From positions 97,691 through 161,690 of the forward strand of contig CALFZO010000187.1 in assembly GCA_937952305.1 (NCBI GenBank): a stretch of DNA of 64,000 bases, read 5' to 3'. The notes beneath the pieces are model-generated. The model was given only the letters and a program-made list of their open reading frames with translations. It had not been told where the DNA came from and did no database searches. The DNA is from an uncultured Anaerolineales bacterium. GTDB lineage: Bacteria; Chloroflexota; Anaerolineae; Anaerolineales; UBA6663. Positions 1 through 8,393 of the stretch are shown piece by piece (position 1 is the stretch's first letter; every line of letters starts with the position of its first letter). The translations under genes and the position numbers were made by a program.

Positions 1-768
1 CGTCAGGGCCGTGTCGATCTGGCCGCCGGCCCGGTTGCCGGCCAATAGGTCGGGCAGGTCCAGGTTGAGGTAATCGATACGGTCCTGATCGGGGTCATAG
101 CGCAGGAGCGGGTAGCGGCCGGCCCATTGCGCCAGCTCGTAGTGGTGCCACAGCCCGCCAGCGGCGTCCAGCGCCAGGTGCTCGGTGGAGACGTTGCCCA
201 GGAAAGTCAGCTCGCGCGCCTGGCGCGTCCCCAGGTTGAAGCGGAATAGCCGGCGGCCCGGGAAAGTGTTGCCGTAAATGATCCCGCGCTGCTCGTCCAG
301 CAGGATGCCCTGGATGTAATCGTGGGGCAGAGGGACGCCGAGAAGATCATAGGCGCGCGTGCGCGGGTCGAAGCGGAAGAGCGGTCCGCCCGGCGGCCGC
401 GGCCACATGTCCACGTCGGCCAGCGTGGCCACGGCGCTGTAGATCCAACCGTCCGCCCCAAGGTGCAGCGCCACGTGGATCTTGGAGGCGTAGCGGTCGC
501 CGCCGGTCGGGTAGCGTAGTGACTCCCAGGTATCTGTGCGCGGGTCGAAGGCGTAGAAGATGTCGCCATTCAGGGCCGTCAGGCCGACGTAGACCAGGCC
601 GTCCGCCGGGTTGAAGAGCAGGCAGGTGGGCGAGGTCCACCTCTCGCGGAAGTCGTCGTCGCGCAGCCAGTCTTCGGTCAGGGCACGCGCGGCGAAGTGG
701 CTCCACTTCTCGGCGCTGATGCGGCAATCCCGGAGCGGGTGGGCGGTGAGATGGGCGACTTTCGGCAT
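1..768 (-). CDS. beta-propeller (Kelch/SMP-30-like) protein, C-terminus cut by window edge
   Basis: The frame from an ATG at 766-768 is open for 256 codons to the left edge, so the C-terminus is missing. No signal peptide is seen. Four similar segments (about residues 71-84, 130-143, 174-188, 221-234) follow the pattern hydrophobic-F-D-P-R-T or F-N-L-G-T, the last strand of a propeller blade, spaced 40-60 residues apart. That spacing and the G-W-I-Y / G-I-I-Y strands point to a Kelch- or SMP-30-like beta-propeller. The start lies 6 nt downstream of the kdgK stop, so it is the last visible gene of the run from 11073. By context it may be a lactonase-like or glycan-binding partner of the uronate enzymes. 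Function is inferred from fold only. Confidence 0.7.
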   Translation of the reverse strand, partial: MPKVAHLTAHPLRDCRISAEKWSHFAARALTEDWLRDDDFRERWTSPTCLLFNPADGLVYVGLTALNGDIFYAFDPRTDTWESLRYPTGGDRYASKIHVALHLGADGWIYSAVATLADVDMWPRPPGGPLFRFDPRTRAYDLLGVPLPHDYIQGILLDEQRGIIYGNTFPGRRLFRFNLGTRQARELTFLGNVSTEHLALDAAGGLWHHYELAQWAGRYPLLRYDPDQDRIDYLNLDLPDLLAGNRAGGQIDTALT

Positions 769-774
769 AGGTCA

Positions 775-1923
775 TCAGCGCGTGGCTTTGACGCCGCCGC
801 CGGCCTGGGCGCGCTTGACCTCGGCCAGCACCGCCTTCTCATCCACCAGGGTGATGTCGCCGGGCGTCTCCTGGACCAGGATGCCGTGCGCGGCGCCCCA
901 TTCGACGGCTGTCGGCAAGTCTTTGCCCTTGAGGAGCGCCGCCAGCACGCCGGACATGAACGAGTCGCCGCCGCCGGTGCGGTCCAGGATCGGGACGTCA
1001 GCGCGCAGTGTGGCGGTGTGGAACTGGTCGCGAGCGGCGTCGTACAGCACGCCGCCCCAGCTGATCAGGTCCGCGCTGGTGGCGCCGCGCCATTGCGTGC
1101 CGATCAGGCTCAGGTTGGGGAAGTCGCGCGCCACCTGCCGCACCGTCTCGCGGTAGGCGGCCAGCCACTCGTCGAAGGGCGCATGGCCGGCGACCTTGGT
1201 CTCGTAGCCGAGGGCGTCGGACAGGTCGCTGTCATTGCCGACCAGGAAGCCCAGGTGCGGCGCGATCTGGCGGTTAATGGCCCGCGCCCGGTTCTTGTCC
1301 GGCTCCACCTTCGAGCGGTAGTTCAGGTCGGCGGCCACAAAGGTGCCGTGGGCGTTGGCCTGCTGCACGGCCTCCAGCGCCAGGCCGGCCGAGGTCGGCG
1401 AGATGAGGGTGAAAATGCCGCCGGTGCTGAAGACGCGCACGCCGTCCTGACCGAACAGCCGGCCCCAGTCCACGTCGCCGGCGCGCAGCTCACGCACCGC
1501 CGTGTGGGCGCGGTAGTAGAGCGTGTCCGAGGGCAACACGCCTTTGCCGATATAGGTGAAGTTCACGCCGTTCATCAGAGTCCCCTTCTGATCGGTGGAG
1601 AAGCGGGACCCGTCGCTCTTGGTGTTGAACCAGATGATCTGGCTCGTGTCCACCCCGGCGGCGCGCAGCTGATTGCGGATGTTCTTGCCGATGTGGTCGT
1701 CCACCAGGGCGGTGACCACCGCCGCCCGCAGGCCGAAGGTGTAGGCCAGGCCGCAGGCCACGTTGGTCTCGCCGCCACCCTGGAAGACGCGCATCAGGCG
1801 GGCGGCGGCGGTGGGGACGTCGTAGGGATCGAAGCGCAGCATGACCTCGCCCAGCGCGACGCCGTCGTAGCGGGCGGCGCCGGCGGGCTTGAGGTCGGGA
1901 TAGCGGACGATGGGATCGGGCAT
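775..1923 (-). CDS. kdgK: 2-keto-3-deoxygluconate kinase (PfkB family)
   Basis: A PfkB/ribokinase-family sugar kinase of 382 residues, expected to phosphorylate 2-keto-3-deoxygluconate (KDG) at C6 to give KDPG. Visible features are the N-terminal G-G-G-E-T-N sugar-binding motif, a D-L-N-Y-R segment common in KDG kinases, and the C-terminal D-R-T-G-G-G-D-S-F anion-hole/catalytic motif near residues 314-322, whose Asp is the catalytic base in this family. The start at 1923 (M-P-D-P-I) is chosen because an upstream in-frame ATG would run into the aldolase gene. The aldolase gene ends 29 nt upstream, so kinase and KDPG aldolase are co-transcribed, which strongly supports the KDG assignment over fructokinase. 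Confidence 0.85.
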   Translation of the reverse strand: MPDPIVRYPDLKPAGAARYDGVALGEVMLRFDPYDVPTAAARLMRVFQGGGETNVACGLAYTFGLRAAVVTALVDDHIGKNIRNQLRAAGVDTSQIIWFNTKSDGSRFSTDQKGTLMNGVNFTYIGKGVLPSDTLYYRAHTAVRELRAGDVDWGRLFGQDGVRVFSTGGIFTLISPTSAGLALEAVQQANAHGTFVAADLNYRSKVEPDKNRARAINRQIAPHLGFLVGNDSDLSDALGYETKVAGHAPFDEWLAAYRETVRQVARDFPNLSLIGTQWRGATSADLISWGGVLYDAARDQFHTATLRADVPILDRTGGGDSFMSGVLAALLKGKDLPTAVEWGAAHGILVQETPGDITLVDEKAVLAEVKRAQAGGGVKATR

Positions 1924-1952
1924 GGGTCGAAACCTCCGGCGGGCCGCGCTCG

Positions 1953-2972
1953 TCACGGCCGCCAGACGAGATGCACCCGGCACCCGGCCGGGTCGGCGGG
2001 TTTGAGGAAGACTAGTTTGGCATCCGCTCGGACGATAGGCTCCTCCAAGTCCACGCCCTTGGCGCGCAGGGCAGCCTGAGCCTGCTCGAAATCGGCCACG
2101 CGGATGGCCAGGTGCGGCTGGCCGGTCGTCGGCTCCTTGCTCACCTCCAGCCGGCCCGGCCCGCCTCCCTGGAGGAAGAAGCTGCCTGCTCCCTCTTCGC
2201 TCTTAAATCCGAACAGGTCGCGGTACCACTCGGCCACCGTCCGCCCGGCCTCGGCCGAGCCCGGATACCAGCAGACGTGTTCCACACCCTCGAACAGCGC
2301 CTTCCCGCGCGCCTCGCGGATCCAGCCCAGGAGTTGGGCGGTGTGGGTCGCGATGGCCTCGTATTGCCCGGACTCCAGGAACTCCTTGCGGATCAGGTTG
2401 GAGCCGACGCCTACGGCGGCCACACCGGCCTTGAACCAGGCCGCGATCCCGTCGCGCGTGGCCTCCACGCCGCCAGTGGGCATGATCCGCGTCCACGGGC
2501 ACGGGCCGAGGATGGCTTTGACGAAGCCCGGCCCGCCGACCGAGTCGCCGGGGAATACTTTGACGATCTCGACGCCCAACTCCTCGGCGGTCGCGATCTC
2601 CGTGGCGCTGCCGCAGCCCGGGCTGTAGGCGATCTTGCGCCGGTTGCATAACCGGGCGACTTCCGGGTTGAGGACCGGGCCGACGACGAAGGCCGCTCCG
2701 CTGGCGAGGTACAGGGCGGCCGTGGGCGCGTCTCCCACCGACCCGACGCCCAGGATCAGGTGCGGGTAGGTGCGGGCCACGAACTGGGATAGCTCGGCGA
2801 AGACCTGGGGCGCGAAGTCGCCGCGGTTGGTGAACTCCAGCGTGCGCGCGCCGCCGGCTACGCAGGCCGCGGCCACCCGCTGCACGACCTCGACGTCCGG
2901 GTGATAGAAGACCGGCACCAGGCCGGTGTCCACGATGGTATTGAGGACCTCCAGGCGGCTGAAACGAGTCAT
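1953..2972 (-). CDS. eda: KDPG/KHG aldolase fused to a C-terminal glyoxalase/VOC domain
   Basis: Residues 1-225 are a class I KDPG/KHG aldolase, which splits 2-keto-3-deoxy-6-phosphogluconate into pyruvate and glyceraldehyde 3-phosphate. The Schiff-base lysine is K138 (I-V-K-V-F-P-G-D) and the general acid/base glutamate is E46 (T-L-E-F-T-N-R). The phosphate-binding P-T-G-G-V and G-V-G-S loops are present. Unlike the usual protein of about 210 residues, it continues into residues 228-339, a vicinal-oxygen-chelate (glyoxalase-like) domain starting E-G-V-E-H-V-C-W-Y and containing W-Y-R-D-L-F-G-F. The open frame runs through both parts, so the fusion is real in this sequence. The VOC domain's role is unknown; metal-dependent handling of an alpha-keto acid or lactone is a guess. 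Confidence 0.9.
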   Translation of the reverse strand: MTRFSRLEVLNTIVDTGLVPVFYHPDVEVVQRVAAACVAGGARTLEFTNRGDFAPQVFAELSQFVARTYPHLILGVGSVGDAPTAALYLASGAAFVVGPVLNPEVARLCNRRKIAYSPGCGSATEIATAEELGVEIVKVFPGDSVGGPGFVKAILGPCPWTRIMPTGGVEATRDGIAAWFKAGVAAVGVGSNLIRKEFLESGQYEAIATHTAQLLGWIREARGKALFEGVEHVCWYPGSAEAGRTVAEWYRDLFGFKSEEGAGSFFLQGGGPGRLEVSKEPTTGQPHLAIRVADFEQAQAALRAKGVDLEEPIVRADAKLVFLKPADPAGCRVHLVWRP

Positions 2973-2987
2973 GGCAACCTCCGGGAT

Positions 2988-3659
2988 TTATATGGAAGGC
3001 CCGAACGTCCGCACCGCGTCGGCGCCGCTGATACCCTCGCGGATCAGCTTGCGGAACTGGCTCTCCTTGGAGACGAGGGCCTGCGCCTTGTAATAGACCT
3101 CGACCACGATCTCCTGGGGGATGACGACCACGCCGCCGAAGTCGCCGACGATGAAGTCGCCGGGCCGGATGGGGACGTTGTTGATGGCGATCGGCTCCTG
3201 GAAGCTATCCAGCCGCGAGCGGGTGTCGGCCTCGTTGGGGCAGGCGAAGGCCGCGAACATGTTGAAGCCGAACTTCCAGATATAGAAGGGATCGCGCACG
3301 CCGCCATCGACCACGGCGCCCAGCACGCCGCGTTCCTTGGCGATATTGCACATCAGTTCGCCCCAGTAACCGGCGTTGCGGTTCTTGCTGGTATCCACCA
3401 CCACCACCTGATGAGGGCGCAGGGCGTCAATGGCACCGGCCACCATTTGCCCCAGCCGTTCGCCGCCCGGCGTCCGGTCGTTCACCCAGCGAAGTGTGAA
3501 GGCCGGCCCGGCCACGCGCATCTCGGGAGCGAGGGGCTTGATCTCCGGCCCGAGCCACTGGTCGTGCAGGTTGAACTCGAAGTCCATGATATCGGTGATG
3601 GCCGGCGTATAGGTCTGCTGAAAACCCCGGCACAGCTCTTCGAGGGTGGGTTGCTCCAT
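2988..3659 (-). CDS. RraA-like / HMG-CHA aldolase-fold protein
   Basis: A 223-residue RraA-family protein. The family includes 4-hydroxy-4-methyl-2-oxoglutarate (HMG) and 4-carboxy-4-hydroxy-2-oxoadipate (CHA) aldolases, oxaloacetate decarboxylases and the RNase E regulator RraA. The core G-E-L-M-C...G-V-L-G-A-V-V-D-G-G-V-R-D (about 100-123) and G-D-F-G-G-V-V-V-I-P are clear. After R122-D123 the family aldolases carry an acidic residue three positions on; here it is Y126. Aldolase activity of the HMG/CHA type is therefore uncertain. Next to KDPG aldolase and sugar-acid dehydrogenases, a role in keto-acid chemistry is more plausible than RNase regulation. It is 15 nt downstream in the message from the neighbouring start and in the same operon. 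Confidence 0.75.
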   Translation of the reverse strand: MEQPTLEELCRGFQQTYTPAITDIMDFEFNLHDQWLGPEIKPLAPEMRVAGPAFTLRWVNDRTPGGERLGQMVAGAIDALRPHQVVVVDTSKNRNAGYWGELMCNIAKERGVLGAVVDGGVRDPFYIWKFGFNMFAAFACPNEADTRSRLDSFQEPIAINNVPIRPGDFIVGDFGGVVVIPQEIVVEVYYKAQALVSKESQFRKLIREGISGADAVRTFGPSI

Positions 3660-3707
3660 GGTGGCTCTCCTTGGAATACTTCGGTGGTGGATGGAGGCGG
3701 CGCTGAC

Positions 3708-5024
3708 TCAGCCGGTCAATTCAGCCAGGGCGGCGTCCATGATCTGGACGCCCAGTTCGGCCTCGGCCTCGGTGATGACGAGCGGCGGCGCGATGCGGAT
3801 GACATTGCGGTACGGGCCGACCCGCCCCAGCAGCATCCCTTTCTCGGCGCAGCGCCCGAGGATTTTGTGGGTCAGCTCGGCCGACGGCGTGTAGCCGTCG
3901 CGCGGGTCCACGATCTCCAGGCCGATCACCAGGCCCTGGCCGCGCACATCGCCCAGACAGCGGTGCCGGCGCTGCACCTCCAGGAAGCGATCCTTCACAT
4001 AGGCGCCGACGCGCAGCGCGTTGCCCGGCAGATCTTCCTGGTCCATGATGTCCAGCACGGCCAGGCCGGCCGCGCAGGCCAGCGGGTTGCCGCCCCACGT
4101 GCTGGCGATCTCGCCTGGCCGCATGGACTGGAAGATGCGGTGCTCGGACACCAGGGCTGAGAGCGGGACGCCGCTGCCCATGCCCTTGCCCAGACACAGC
4201 ATCTCCGGCTTGATCCCCTCCCAGTCGATGGCGAACAGCTTGCCGGTGCGGCCGTAGCTGGACTGAACCTCGTCCACGATCAGCAACAAGCCCCGGTCGT
4301 GCGCCCACTTCTCCAGCGCCCGCAGCCAGCCAGGCGGCGGGAAGACGAAGCCGGCCGCGCCCTGGTAGGGCTCGACGATCACGGCGCCCAGGTCGTCGGA
4401 CGAGGCCGCCCCGACCACCTGGTCCAGGGCCTTCAGGCAGTAGAAATCGCACTCCGGGTAGGTCTTGCCGTAGAAGCAGCGATAGCAGTAGGCGAACGGA
4501 GCCAGAATGCCGCCGGGCACCGGCGGCCCGAAACCGCGCCGCGAGCCCTGCGTGCCGGCCACATGCATGGCGCCGTAGGTGCGGCCGTGGAAGGCGCCGT
4601 AGAAGGCCAGGATCTCGTGTTTGCCGGTGTAGCGCTTGGCGATACGCAGAGCGGCCTCGGTGGCCTCCGCGCCCGTGCTCAGGATGAAGACTCGGTCCAG
4701 GTTGGGCGGCAGGCGGGCCACCAGTTTCTGGGCCAGCTCCGCCCGTTCGGGGGTGAGGAAGGAGTAGCAGTTCATCAGCCGGCCCGCCTGCCGGCAGATA
4801 GCCTCCACCAGGGCCGGGTGGCTGTGGCCGACGTTGGTCACCAGCACCCCCGAGGTGAAGTCGATGTACTCGTTGCCGTCTAGGTCCGTCACCCAGACGC
4901 CCTCGGCCCGGTCCCAGACCACGGGCAGTTGGTCCGCCATGGCCTCCGGCTCGCTGGCGTGGGCGATGGCCAGGAACTCAGCCGACTTCGGCCCTGGGAT
5001 CGCGCGTTCTTTGAGTGTCTTCAT
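3708..5024 (-). CDS. class III pyridoxal-phosphate aminotransferase (4-aminobutyrate aminotransferase-like)
   Basis: A 438-residue fold-type I, class III aminotransferase, full length for the family. The PLP lysine is K280 (C-L-G-K-G-M-G-S-G), the pyridine-nitrogen aspartate is D251 (I-V-D-E-V-Q-S), and the phosphate-binding S-T-G-A-E-A-T (about 116-122) is intact. It resembles GABA/omega-amino-acid or 5-aminovalerate aminotransferases. A cluster of four cysteines (C180, C183, C192, C196) lies in the cofactor/substrate loop and is seen in a branch of archaeal and thermophile-like enzymes. The operon also holds an M20 hydrolase, so the pair could release and deaminate an N-acylated or amino-substituted substrate. 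The exact amino donor cannot be read from sequence. Confidence 0.85.
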   Translation of the reverse strand: MKTLKERAIPGPKSAEFLAIAHASEPEAMADQLPVVWDRAEGVWVTDLDGNEYIDFTSGVLVTNVGHSHPALVEAICRQAGRLMNCYSFLTPERAELAQKLVARLPPNLDRVFILSTGAEATEAALRIAKRYTGKHEILAFYGAFHGRTYGAMHVAGTQGSRRGFGPPVPGGILAPFAYCYRCFYGKTYPECDFYCLKALDQVVGAASSDDLGAVIVEPYQGAAGFVFPPPGWLRALEKWAHDRGLLLIVDEVQSSYGRTGKLFAIDWEGIKPEMLCLGKGMGSGVPLSALVSEHRIFQSMRPGEIASTWGGNPLACAAGLAVLDIMDQEDLPGNALRVGAYVKDRFLEVQRRHRCLGDVRGQGLVIGLEIVDPRDGYTPSAELTHKILGRCAEKGMLLGRVGPYRNVIRIAPPLVITEAEAELGVQIMDAALAELTG

Positions 5025-5042
5025 GGACTGACCTCCTGGCCG

Positions 5043-6284
5043 TCAGCGCGCCGGCGTGGGCTGCGCTCGGCAAAAGTCCTCGACGAAGTCCGCCAGCACC
5101 CCGGCCGCGGTCAGGATATCGTCCAAGCGCACCTGCTCATCTTTAGCGTGGGCATGGACGATGGAGCCGGGGCCGAAAATTACGGTGGGGATGCCGGCCA
5201 TGTTCTGGTAGAACCACGGATCGGCCGAGCCGGTGAGGGCCGTCACTTTCTCGGGCAGCCCCTGGCGCCGGGCGGCGGCGAGCAGGGCGGTGACAAGCGG
5301 ATGATCCACCGGCAGCCTATTGCCGTCTGAGTGCAGCATCGGGAAGGAAAGCTGAAAGTGTTCGCGCAGCCACTCGTCGCCGTACTGCTGCAGGGCCGCG
5401 CGCATCTCGTCCATCACCTGGTGGCGATTCTTGTTGGGCAGGAAGCCCAACACGCCCTTCAGCACCGCCTCGGACGGCACGCTGGACGGCCAATGGCCAG
5501 CCTGGAACTGCCCCACCGTCAGCGGCATCGGGTCCGGGAACTGGTCGAACAGCGGCAGATGGCGTGAGGCGGCCAGCAACTGGTCGTGATAATCCTGCAG
5601 GATGCGGATGGCCTGGATGGCCTTATCCACGGCGCTCACGCGCCCGGCCACGTTGCCGCTGTGGCCGGCCCGCCCGAACACGCGCAGTTCGAACCAGACT
5701 GCGCCACGCACGGCCGGGACGACGGCCAGGTTAGATGGCTCGCCTACCACGGCCGCATCAGCGCGCACGCCGCGCCGGACCATGGCCAGGGTGCCGTTGC
5801 CGCCGCACTCTTCTTCGACTACGAAGTGAAAGATCAGGTCGCCGGCCGGACGCCAGCCGCGCTCACGCACGAGCCGGGCCAGCGCGTAGAACATAGCCGC
5901 CTGCCCTTTGGCATCGCAGGCGCCGCGGCCGTAGATGACGCCGTCCCGGGCGCGCGGGTCGAACGCGTCGACCTGGCCTTCGCTGGCCGGCACCACGTCC
6001 AGGTGGGTGTTGAACAGCACCGTCGGGCCCCCGCCGCCGCCCTTGATCCGGCACTCGAGGTTGGGCGTATCGCGGTAAGTGTGGCCGGGCAGAGGGAAGG
6101 CGTAGTCCGGGTCCTGCATCAGGGCATCGTCGATGGGGACGAGTTGACACTCGTCGGTCAGCGGCTGCATCCGGTCATGCAGGTAACGGATGGCCGGCCC
6201 CTCCTGGCCGCGCGTGGATGGGAAGCGGAGCAGGTCCAGTAGCAGCGCCTGGACCTCCTGGCGGATGGAGTCAGGGATGTTCAT
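5043..6284 (-). CDS. M20 family zinc peptidase/deacylase (ArgE/DapE-like)
   Basis: A 413-residue M20 amidohydrolase related to acetylornithine deacetylase and succinyl-diaminopimelate desuccinylase. The binuclear-metal ligands and catalytic residues are visible in order: H-L-D near residue 94, the bridging D in Y-G-R-G-A-C-D-A-K-G, the E-E pair in V-E-E-E-C-G, the E in V-G-E-P-S-N, and the C-terminal H in H-A-H-A-K-D-E. The lid/dimerisation domain sits between G-R-A-G-H-S-G and the C-terminal half. No signal peptide, so it is cytoplasmic. It is 18 nt from the aminotransferase gene, consistent with deacylation of an N-acyl amino compound before transamination. Substrate is not determinable here. 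Confidence 0.85.
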   Translation of the reverse strand: MNIPDSIRQEVQALLLDLLRFPSTRGQEGPAIRYLHDRMQPLTDECQLVPIDDALMQDPDYAFPLPGHTYRDTPNLECRIKGGGGGPTVLFNTHLDVVPASEGQVDAFDPRARDGVIYGRGACDAKGQAAMFYALARLVRERGWRPAGDLIFHFVVEEECGGNGTLAMVRRGVRADAAVVGEPSNLAVVPAVRGAVWFELRVFGRAGHSGNVAGRVSAVDKAIQAIRILQDYHDQLLAASRHLPLFDQFPDPMPLTVGQFQAGHWPSSVPSEAVLKGVLGFLPNKNRHQVMDEMRAALQQYGDEWLREHFQLSFPMLHSDGNRLPVDHPLVTALLAAARRQGLPEKVTALTGSADPWFYQNMAGIPTVIFGPGSIVHAHAKDEQVRLDDILTAAGVLADFVEDFCRAQPTPAR

Positions 6285-6301
6285 GGCCGTAGCCTCGCGT
6301 G

Positions 6302-7351
6302 TCAGGGGATCAGCAGAGCTTTCACGGCGCGCTTGCTCTCGACGTCATCGAAGACCCGCTCCCACTCGGCCAGCGGGGCGACATGGGTGATGAGCTGGCG
6401 CACCGGCAGGCGCCCGGACGCGATCAGGTTGATGGTCCGGTCCCAGCAGGTGTAGCCGGTGCTGAGATTGAAGATGATCGTGCAGACCTTGGCCACGGCC
6501 GTATCCCACGGGAACGCGATCTGCTCGCGGCCGGTCAGGCCGATGGCTGTGATGTGCCCCAGCCGGCGCACCATGCGCACGGCGGAGGCCACAGCCGGCG
6601 GCGCGCCAGAGGCCTCCACCACCAGGTCGGCGCCGCGTCCGCCGGTCCGGTCCAGCACAGCCTGCTCCGCGTCCTCGCGGTCTACGACGATAGTCGCATC
6701 AGCCCCCAGCTCGCGGGCCAGGGCCAGGCGTGCTTCGTCTACGGCGCTGCCCGTGATCACCACCTGGCCGGCACCGGCCGCCTTAGCCGCCATGAGCGCC
6801 AGCAGGCCGATGGGGCCGGGGCCAGTCACCACCACGAAGTCGCCGGCCTGGAGGCCGCTGCGCTCGATGACGTCCTGCACCACGTTGGCGGCCGGCTCCA
6901 CCAGGGCGCCTTCCTCAAAGGTCACGTGATCGGGCAGGCGGTGCAGCAGGTGCTCAGGCATGGTCAGGTAGCGGGCGAACGCGCCATGGATACCCCAGCC
7001 CGGCGAGCGTTTCTGGGCGCAGATCTGGATGTTGCCGGTGCGGCACAGGTAGCACTGGCCGCAGGCGCGGGTGTGTGGTTCGCCGACCACCCGGTCGCCT
7101 ACCGCGTACCCGCGGACGGCGCTGCCCGCCTCGATCACCACGCCCGTGAACTCGTGGCCCATGATGACGGGCGGCCAATACGGGAACTGGTCGTGCTTGA
7201 TGTGGATATCGGTGCCGCAGATGCCGCAGGCCTTGATCTCCAGCAGCACCTCGTTCGGCGCCGGCGCCGGGACCGGGGCCTCGCGCAGTTCCATATGGCC
7301 CGGCCCTTTCGCGGTCTTGAACAGTCCCAGCATCGTCCGATCTCGAGCCAT
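6302..7351 (-). CDS. zinc-dependent medium-chain alcohol/polyol dehydrogenase
   Basis: A 349-residue MDR dehydrogenase. Catalytic zinc ligands are the C-G-I-C-G-T-D cysteine and the M-G-H-E histidine/glutamate; the structural zinc lobe has the four cysteines of C-G-Q-C-Y-L-C with the last C seven residues further. The NAD(P)-binding turn is G-P-G-P-I-G. It belongs with threonine, sorbitol, galactitol and L-idonate dehydrogenases. The start at 7351 is preferred over longer in-frame starts because an AGGAGG lies 6 nt upstream and the longer frame would cover the neighbouring gene's C-terminus; 7333 (M-L-G-L-F) is a less likely alternative. In this operon it probably oxidises or reduces a sugar acid or polyol. 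Confidence 0.85.
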   Translation of the reverse strand: MARDRTMLGLFKTAKGPGHMELREAPVPAPAPNEVLLEIKACGICGTDIHIKHDQFPYWPPVIMGHEFTGVVIEAGSAVRGYAVGDRVVGEPHTRACGQCYLCRTGNIQICAQKRSPGWGIHGAFARYLTMPEHLLHRLPDHVTFEEGALVEPAANVVQDVIERSGLQAGDFVVVTGPGPIGLLALMAAKAAGAGQVVITGSAVDEARLALARELGADATIVVDREDAEQAVLDRTGGRGADLVVEASGAPPAVASAVRMVRRLGHITAIGLTGREQIAFPWDTAVAKVCTIIFNLSTGYTCWDRTINLIASGRLPVRQLITHVAPLAEWERVFDDVESKRAVKALLIP

Positions 7352-7364
7352 GGTGCCTCCTGGT

Positions 7365-8369
7365 TTATGCGTGCGGCGCCCGCAGGGCGACCTCGGGGTT
7401 GACCTGGCTGAGCGGGGCTTCGCCGCGCAAGCACCGCTGCACGTCTGCCACAATGCGCTGGCGGATGATCCAGCCAGACTCCTCGGACAGCCACGAGAGG
7501 TGCGGTGTGCAGAGCGCGCGTTCATTGTGCAGCAGGGGAAAATCGGACGGCGGCGGCTCCTGCTCATAGACGTCGATGCCGGCCAGGGCCAGGTCGCCCC
7601 GGCGCAGGGCCTGGTCCAGGGCCAGCAGGTTGACGATAGCACCGCGGGCGGTGTTGATCAGGATCGCCGTCGGCTTCATCTGCTCGAACTGTGGCGCGTC
7701 GAACAGGTGATGGGTCTCGGCGTTGAGGGGCGTGTGGATGGTGACCAGGTCTGCCTGGGGCAGAAGTTCGGCCAGCGCGATGGGCGTCACGTCCAGGCTC
7801 TGTCGGCGCTCGCTGGAGAGATAGGGGTCACAGACCAGCAGGCGGACACCGAACCCCTGCAGCATCTGGAAGACCGTGCCCCCGATGCGGCCCAGCCCCA
7901 CGATCCCCACGGTCTTGCCGCGCAGCCGGAAAACCGGGTTGATGGTCGCGAAATCCCACTGCTTCTGAGCGGCGGAGGCGCGCAGGATGGCGGCCTGCTG
8001 TCCCAGTTTGCGCTGGCAGGCCAACATGAGCATCACGGCCTGCTCGGCCACTTCCGCCACGCAATAATCCGGGATGTTGGCCACCACGATCCCGCGCTGG
8101 CTGGCGGCGGCGACGTCGACGTTGTCGTAGCCGATGCCGTGACGGATGAGCAGGCGGCAACGACGCAGGCCGGCAATGACCTCAGCGTCGAAGCGGGCCA
8201 TGTTGACGATGACCACGTCGGCCTCGCCGGCGGCAGCCACCAGTTCCGCTGCACTTCCGAACTTGAGTTGATGGCTGGCGAACTCGACACCGAGTTGGCG
8301 AAACTGGTCGGCCTCCCACTTTAGATCTGGCTCGATGTAATCGGTGACAACGACCTTGATCGTGGCCAT
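7365..8369 (-). CDS. D-isomer-specific 2-hydroxyacid dehydrogenase
   Basis: A 334-residue NAD-dependent 2-hydroxyacid dehydrogenase of the phosphoglycerate/glyoxylate reductase family. The Rossmann turn G-L-G-R-I-G, the substrate-binding arginine in N-T-A-R-G, the glutamate in the D-V-Y-E-Q-E-P segment and the catalytic histidine in T-P-H-L-S-W are all present, so it should be active. It reversibly reduces a 2-keto acid to the D-hydroxy acid. Its neighbours process keto sugar acids, so 2-keto-gluconate-type or hydroxypyruvate-type substrates are plausible. It is 13 nt upstream in the message from the zinc dehydrogenase, with which it may form an oxidation/reduction pair. Confidence 0.85.
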   Translation of the reverse strand: MATIKVVVTDYIEPDLKWEADQFRQLGVEFASHQLKFGSAAELVAAAGEADVVIVNMARFDAEVIAGLRRCRLLIRHGIGYDNVDVAAASQRGIVVANIPDYCVAEVAEQAVMLMLACQRKLGQQAAILRASAAQKQWDFATINPVFRLRGKTVGIVGLGRIGGTVFQMLQGFGVRLLVCDPYLSSERRQSLDVTPIALAELLPQADLVTIHTPLNAETHHLFDAPQFEQMKPTAILINTARGAIVNLLALDQALRRGDLALAGIDVYEQEPPPSDFPLLHNERALCTPHLSWLSEESGWIIRQRIVADVQRCLRGEAPLSQVNPEVALRAPHA

Positions 8370-8393
8370 GCTGAACTCCGGGTCTGGAAGGCG

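Noticed and set aside
697..2079. Long plus-strand open frame opposite the kdgK and aldolase genes (460 codons)
   Set aside because: It is antisense to two clearly recognisable enzymes, has a composition typical of mirrored GC-rich codons (Ala, Gly, Arg, His and Gln rich), and no family resemblance.
2901..4160. Long plus-strand open frame opposite the RraA-like and aminotransferase genes (419 codons)
   Set aside because: Antisense shadow of two conserved genes; no motif and no ribosome site. High third-position GC keeps the reverse frame open.
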